Assembly: GCA_036925085.1 (NCBI GenBank)
Contig: JAUPFP010000064.1
Location: 870,885 to 934,884, forward strand
Source of the DNA: Brachycybe producta
Taxonomy: Eukaryota; Arthropoda; Diplopoda; Playtdesmida; Andrognathidae
Reading direction: 5' to 3'
Length of the DNA stretch: 64,000 bases
Position 1 is the stretch's first letter. Each line of letters opens with the position of its first letter. Made by a program: the position numbers and the translations under genes. Below are positions 57,110-64,000 of the stretch, piece after piece. The notes under the pieces are model-generated. The model made no database searches, had not been told where the DNA came from, and was given only the letters and a program-made list of their open reading frames with translations.

Positions 57110-58809
57110 ACTCCGTTCACATTATTTTTTATGGAGAAAACATGATCTGAGTGTGATCGCCGACTCCCTAAATACATTGCATTTCAATTGAAAATATCTA
57201 GTATGTTATTTGACCAGTTACCGGACCCTGCATTTACTATGCAGTATAAGTGTGAATCAACTCTTACTGTTTATAATGTTAGGTAATTTGTTTTTATGAC
57301 TGATACGAGGTCATGAGTTAGATGTAACATATTATTGTTTTCTTCAATAATCCTCAGGATAATATGTCAGTCATAAATGTCACAATCTTGTTTGTGTTTT
57401 TTGGTAATGATGCCCCAGTTCCTCTTTTTGTAATTAATAATTATTACTAGTTTATTTAAATGAAGCCTGTGTTAGTAACAATATGACATATTTACACTGA
57501 AAAGCAAACATAAGTTTCCTACTGTAAAAAAAATCCTAATTCTTAAATATTCGTTTAGGACCTAGTTACTCTAATTATAATATTGTATAGTGGTTGGATT
57601 AAACAAGAGCTGAACTAAATAAGTGCTAAACTTGCAAGGTGCACTCTCTAATTCAACAATAAGAAATAGATTACAGTAATATCTCAAAATTTGCATAAAA
57701 TATTTTATATTTTGTTGTATCAGTTTTAGAAATTGTATTGCACTAGCATTTTCGAGTCTAAATCAGTCTATAGTTTATAGTTTAATAGGGAATTTTCAGG
57801 TTTAGCTTGTTTTGATCTCCATTTTATAACTTTTTCTAGTCAATATGTGTTGTGTAAATCTATACATTTGTGTCAAGAGACTTTCATATCTACAGTATAT
57901 TGAAAAGCTGTGGCTTTAAACCAATGTTGGATTATTTTGTAACCCTTTTTTAAGGCGATTAGAGGGTAGTGTGTGAGGGTGTTCTTATCGAATTATCAAA
58001 GCCTTTAATATTAATATCGTGAAATCACATAAATGTCACTGTGCTGTGCTGTTATAATAAAGGAGAGAAAAGTCTCTATACATTGTAGGCCTACTTGTTT
58101 GCATCTGTGGACAACCCATTGTGATCAATAAGAGACAGAAAAAAAGGCTAAAAACACCTGATTCAACTACTATGGAAGTCAGTTGGTGCGTGGGTGTTCT
58201 TCGTAGTTTCTCTCATCTTATTGGCTAGATCACAATGGATTTTTTTTCTTCTTTCTATCTCTTGTCAGGTGTAATGTTACTAATGTATAATAGTGAGTGT
58301 GGCCTACTTTAGACATGAGGTTTCATTGACAACTCATTTAAAATGGGGTCTCACTTCGTTGCATTCATGTTTTATCTATTGCAAAAGAGCTTCTCTGTTA
58401 CTCTGTACTTTCTCTCGCAAACTCTCTCACTCTATGTACCTGTGGTGGTGGTTCATTCATTGAATCCAATTTGGGTCACCTTAAAGAAGACTACTCGAAT
58501 CTTTGTCTCACCTTCTACGCCTTGTTTTTTTTTCTCTCTGTTTGGCATTAGTTGCATCTTTAATAGGTATAAGGAAATGTCATTAAGGTGGTTCGCAATT
58601 ATAATTCCTAGGTGTATAATTTATAAAGTAGACAGACCTAGACATTTTTTGAAGCAACTTTAAGGAAATTAAGTTTATTTTGAAACTTGAAATAGTTAGC
58701 ACATTATCCAAAAGTATTTCCATACTGTTATCTTGCAAATTTAAAACTTTTTATGGCAGTGATAATATTAAGAAATGTCACGGTTTTGGTAAAAGAAATA
58801 TTAAAAATG

Positions 58810-59097
58810 AAAATTAATATTTTCAAAATATTAATTTTCCGAAAATTAATATTTTCAGAAAATTAATATTTTCAGAAATATTGATATTTTCAGAAATATT
58901 GATATTTTCAGAAATATTGATATTTTCAGAAAATTGATATTTTCAGAAAATTGATATTTTCAGAAAATTGATATTTTCAGAAAATTGATATTTTCAGAAA
59001 ATTGATATTTTCAGAAAATTGATATTTTCAGAAAATTGATATTTTCAGAAAAATTGATATTTTCATAAAATTATTATTTTCAGAAAATTAATATTTT
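58810..59097. repeat. 17-bp minisatellite
   Basis: Fifteen or so copies of GATATTTTCAGAAAATT with GAAATATT variants at the left end. The central copies are identical, implying recent expansion. Confidence 0.95.
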
Positions 59098-60625
59098 CTC
59101 ATTGTCATAAAATTTTTTTTCAAAATAATGTTTAAAATATGTACAAATGCATTGAGATTGGATAATTGGCGATTATATTCATGAATATATCTTTTAAAAT
59201 GAACTTTATACTATTTTAATTGGCATTTAAAATAGATCACAATGAAAATAAATTCAACTTCCCAAGTTTCTAACAAAATTTATACTTTTTCTTAAAAAAG
59301 GTTTAAATCTTAAATGTATGAACTGTTTTAGGAAATATACTGAAGAGAGTTAATTATGAACCAAACAGAACCCACCTTTTTTAAAGTCTTGTCTTCTTGT
59401 CTTTTCTTTTTCATCTCTCATTTTGCTTGTTTTTCTTTTGTTATGAGAATCATCTCAGCAGTCTTTGTTTATGACGTTATTAGTGTTATATATATATTTT
59501 TTTTTGTGGTCACAAAAATGAAAACACGAGAATTATTAATGTGTTGTGGCATCTAGTGTTTGTAATGATGCATTACAAATTCTGCAGACAATGTCTGTCG
59601 TTACAATGTTCAATAGATAAGCTCTTTGCAACAGAGAGTAATTATGCTTGAGAAGACAACAAAAGATGAGGGAGGTTTGGGGTGAGATTTTATTGTACAT
59701 GTATACAAAGAAACAGAAAAAAAAAATATACAAAAAGTGACAACTTAATGATGTTATACTATTTATTTTATAATCATTTTATTCCTGCACAGACTTATCA
59801 TATTATGGACACTCATACTGTATGTATGTGAGTCTCAAGTGGGAGTAAGAAGGCGCATTGTTGAAAAACCAAGAGTTGAAAAAAGGATTGAATTGCGTCA
59901 TTACAGATAGATAGATATAGAAATAGAGACACACACACAGAGGGCGAAAGAGAGATGAGAATATTAGATGACAAGTGACGCACACACTAGTTGCCCTTTT
60001 GCCTAACAACGAATTAAAAAGAAATATATAACATGTTTTTGAGTTCTTTTTGTAAATACAGTATTACTTATATAAAATGTATGAAAATATATATTGTTTT
60101 TAGCTGATTTATACGGAGATTTATGTGATGTTCAGGTTAGATTTATTTATTATGTCTGCAGACAAGAGATTCTATAATCTACCTTTTCTTAATATATTAG
60201 AAAGAACCAAAAAAAAAGCAAATCTAAACCCTGGCTTATTGCAAAAAACAATTTTAGTCGCATGTCTTTTTCATTGCTCTTAATTGGTTTTATCAATCTA
60301 CCTCTATATACAGTACACAGTAAATTTATCTATATATTTATAACTCATACATAACTTATTAAAAAGCAATAATCTTTAGTAAACGCAATGGTGCTGGGCA
60401 CCAGCAGGTAGTACTTGCATACCGGTAATCATCTTTAAAATTGCACTTTCTAGGAATGTGTCCCTACTGAAGAAAACATGGAAATTGACTGAGTGAGATA
60501 GTGGAGAGGGGTAACGCAACCTTACATGTGGTAAGGCAACCTAGCATTTAAGTATAAGATAAAAGCTCGTTTGAACTCTGAATTCTAGCCTTTAACCAGG
60601 TCCTTTGACTGAAAACCCTGACAAC

Positions 60626-60786
60626 GCCTGGTGGGCTTCATGGGCCTGGTGGGCTTTGTGGGCCTGGTGGGCTTCATGGGCCTGGTGGGCTTTGTGGGAC
60701 TGATGGGCTTTGTGGGGCTGATGGGCTTTGTGGGCCTGATGGGCTTTGTGGGCCTGATGGGCTTTGTGGGCCTGGTGGGCTTCGTG
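60626..60786. repeat. 18-bp minisatellite
   Basis: Nine or so copies of GGGCCTGGTGGGCTTTGT with T/C and CTGAT variants. The minus strand encodes a His/Ala/Lys/Gln repeat only as a by-product. Confidence 0.95.
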
Positions 60787-61401
60787 AGCTCTGCCTGGTA
60801 TAAAGTCTAACGGGGTGGGCTGGGCTTCAATTTTTTGCACAATGTAGGTCTCTAGTGTGCACCAAGCAGAATAGTTTACTCTGTGCTTTTTTATTGCACT
60901 AAAGTTGTTGCTAACTTGTTTATAAGTTATTTCTTGTGCAATTGGTATTTATGGCTTTAGAATGATCCTTAATTCTGCCTGTCATTTTTATAATTTTTAT
61001 TACTAAAACATGCTAATTTGACAACTAAGGCTTACTTGGTGGATTATTTAAAACGAGAAGTTGTTTTCTGGTGGTTGTATTAAATAATGCGCGCTTGTAC
61101 AGCATAATACACGTCAAACATTGAGCTGTTGGGCTGACCCATACTCTCAACAACCAATCAGAACAATCGGAAAAAAAGTGATGCTGCTTATTTAAATAAC
61201 CTAACCAGTAATATTGATTTAACAAATAACATATTTTTGGGTACAGCAGTTTATGAGCTCATGTACCTGTAATCTATAAGGTCTATGTATTTGTTGTTAT
61301 GTTTAACTAGGCCACTGCTAGCTCCTCCTAAAAACCTGAGCTAAATTGTAAGTTTCAAGCACAGTTACAGCATAACAATACAATATAGTATGGAAACAGA
61401 A

Positions 61402-61402
61402 C

Positions 61403-61436
<34 letters not shown>
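61402..61436. repeat. CA microsatellite
   Basis: About 17 AC units. Confidence 0.95.
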
Positions 61437-61437
<1 letters not shown>

Positions 61438-61853
61438 TAGGTCGATACGAAAAAAATATTTTGTATTAAGCACTCAATATGTGTTTTTATTTACTGTATT
61501 GTTGGACAACACATAGTTCTACACACTTTTAGATGTCATTAAGGCCAACATTGCGAGCTTTTGTTTATTTTACGTAAACGCAAACAAGACAAAAAATTTC
61601 ATTTAGTAGGTTTATTATTGTCAGTGTCACACATACTGTACACATACAAATACGCATGCGTATTATATGAAATTTATTTTCTCGTGATACTTCTGATGGA
61701 TTATTTGAGTTATGTTGCTTATTTTTGTTGGAAGATTTATTGGTCTTCAGAACTCTCTGACCAGTCTGGCTAAATTCTGTTCGTCTGACAATTAAATGTA
61801 ACTTGTCATAACCAAGCTCTGATAGATAGCATTTCTGTTGCACACACTTTCTG

Positions 61854-62019
<166 letters not shown>

Positions 62020-62888
62020 ATTCTCATTATAATTATATTTCCCTCAAACCCAGGGCCCTGCATAGAACCATTTTGATGAAATGAACTACATGTAAGTCGG
62101 CAGTTTGGGAATTCCACATGGTGCTACACTACTTTAGATGGGGGTGCACACTAATAATTCGTAAGGCAGAAAAAGACTGGTTTGAGGCTAGAGTTTTTCT
62201 AGAATTAACTCTGGCCTCAAAAAGCATAATTCTTTGTTAATGCTGTATGCTTGATCTTCCTTGGACACCGTTTTAATTTTTTTTTTTGACTAAACGTTTT
62301 TATTTTATTAAACTGAATTATTTAATTTGATGCTTGTTTGATTTGGCTCTTTTATTTAGCATTCAATTTGGTGCTTCAACTTGGCTTTAAATTTGCGCCA
62401 TCTTAAATTCTGATTATAAATGATAAAATTATTGTGCTGTTATTATGTTTTTAGACAGAGAAAGGGTTTATTTATCAATGATTTATTAGACATGTTATTT
62501 TTTTCAATTCAAAGAGAAAGTTTTGATTAGAAATTTCAGGTGTGCTGTTATATTAGATTGATTGTGTGTTTTTAGAAAGGATTTTTTTCTTCCTACTTAT
62601 CATTTATATTTGTACCTTGTTTTTGACCTACTTTCATTGAGGTTTGATAATGACACAAATGATATTTCTTTTGTTGCTTTTATCGATTTTTCGTACTAAC
62701 TTACTTTTTTTTTCTTGCTTTTTCTCTTTAGCAAAAATGGGCGATTCATGTAAATCCATATAACCCTTTAACACATAGACACTGTTTAGCATAAGTGCAT
62801 TTATCTTGCTTTTTAGAGACAGCCACAAGTGAACACCACCAAAAGATGAAAATTTCCGTTTGGAATTCTCAAGAGGTGGTCCAGATTA

Positions 62889-63053
62889 TATGTCGCATCT
62901 ATTTGGTGTATTATTGTCCATTACACGAAATGTTTGTCCATTTAGTGAAATGCACATAAGATTGGTGTGATGCAAAATGCGAAATGGACAAACATTGCTT
63001 GTAATGGACAAACATGCTTGTAATGGACAATTACACCAAATGGATGCGACATA
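62889..63053. mobile_element. Palindromic MITE with TATGTCGCATC ends
   Basis: The left TATGTCGCATCTATTTGGTG and the right end CACCAAATGGATGCGACATA are inverses with one change, and pairing continues through TTGTCCATTAC/GTAATGGACAA. Length 165 bp, with TA-type flanks. Confidence 0.85.
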
Positions 63054-64000
63054 TATATATTTTTTTTCTTCACTTTGAATCTTATTTTAGAATAGTGTAT
63101 AGTGTATAATATATTCAAATCACATCTTTCTGTTTTATATTAAAGTACACTCCTTGAATCCCTTTCGAAAAATTTAAATAAGAACTACAATAGACAATTT
63201 GTTTCTGAGCACACCATATTCTATAGACAAACCCCAGTTTCTGATTAATCCATCGTTTCCATTCAACTCTTGAGATTTGGATGGACGAATCAAACCTAGA
63301 CTAACACATAAAGCTGTAAAATTATTTAATAAGAATGACCACTACAAATCGTAGCCAAGAAGATTTATGCTTGAATAGATTCATACCTGTTGTTGCATGG
63401 CTAAAGTTTAAGAACATTTGTTGACTATAGGAAGACGCTGATTTAATATCAATTTGAAGAGGCACCAAATGGAACAAGTACCATATTTTACAGGCGCCAA
63501 AAATAAATAAACGCCAAACTGTATAAGAACCAATGGGAGTTAAGTGCAAATGGAATAAACATAAATTTGCTTAAGCAGATAAATTAAAACCATGCTTATT
63601 TAAAAAAAAATTTGAACGTCAAACCTCAACAAATTGGCAGTTATTATTCAGTTTGGCGTTTGTTTAATTTGGCGCCTAATCATGTCGAATCTGTGTTGTA
63701 TATATGTATATTTTGTTACTGCAGCATTTTTAAAATTAGTCTTTAAACATACTTATTAGACAGTGAACAGGCCCACACCATCAATCGAGTTAAAAAAAAT
63801 CTTCACGATTTGACGTATTAGTATTTTTATGCAACATTTTAGCATTTTCGGCAACTTTCAAATATACTAAAATGTTTGTTTTTTCTTCTAACAGTTGTGT
63901 GGATAACTGGTTTCCAATTTCGTTTAAGATATTGAAAAGACAATGAGAAGAAATTGAACAGTTTTATTGTTTCAAACTCACTTTTCCCAATATGTTTTGA

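Noticed and set aside
58343-58663. 106-residue hydrophobic frame
   Set aside because: AT-rich chance frame. No conserved motif, splice signals or homologue recognised.
60592-60840. His/Ala/Lys/Gln repeat protein on the minus strand
   Set aside because: Pure by-product of the 18-bp minisatellite, with no flanking domain or splice context.

Overview
AT-rich, intron-rich nuclear DNA of an invertebrate-type metazoan. The evidence is two spliced animal membrane-protein genes, long introns full of palindromic miniature transposons, microsatellites, a Polinton/adintovirus-like element and a Ty3/gypsy-like retroelement. I cannot fix the species from this window.

Layout. (1) About 0.37-7.25 kb, plus strand: the 3' part of a class B scavenger receptor (CD36/SCARB/LIMP-2) gene. 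Its introns carry a non-autonomous Helitron, a CAGGCA-ended palindromic MITE family, a hAT MITE with an 8-bp target duplication, and nested terminal-inverted-repeat elements. (2) 6.56-8.96 kb is half of a segmental duplication. The other half is at 26.99-29.33 kb and has lost the last two CD36-family coding exons. (3) 9.275-17.612 kb: an 8.34-kb Polinton, bounded by 43-bp AGTAGTATAGG... inverted repeats and a 6-bp GCTGCA target duplication. All its genes lie on the minus strand: double-jelly-roll capsid protein, basic core-like protein, a virion-associated protein, chromodomain integrase, small conserved proteins, packaging ATPase, an uncharacterised conserved protein and a Bcl-2-like membrane protein. 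Nearly every conserved gene is interrupted, and no DNA polymerase B is visible. (4) 19.18-25.60 kb: a GC-rich, 5'-truncated Ty3/gypsy-like retroelement on the minus strand, with integrase, an in-frame 44-residue tandem repeat and a further set of unrecognised downstream ORFs. It lies between two direct copies of a roughly 150-bp structured, TATA- and Sm-site-containing module. (5) 25.6-27.6 kb: tandem repeats and two further isolated Polinton ends. (6) 31.55-40.95 kb, minus strand: seven phase-consistent exons of a synaptotagmin (closest in feel to the 3/6/9/10 group), covering the transmembrane segment, C2A and C2B. (7) 41-64 kb: no convincing exon. It holds MITEs, minisatellites, a 265-bp ATT array, CT/CA arrays and a near-perfect 61-nt hairpin.

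The two host genes are unrelated in function: lipid or ligand receptor versus calcium-regulated membrane fusion. The Polinton genes form one module for capsid formation, genome packaging and integration, plus a probable apoptosis-control gene. The copy looks dead.
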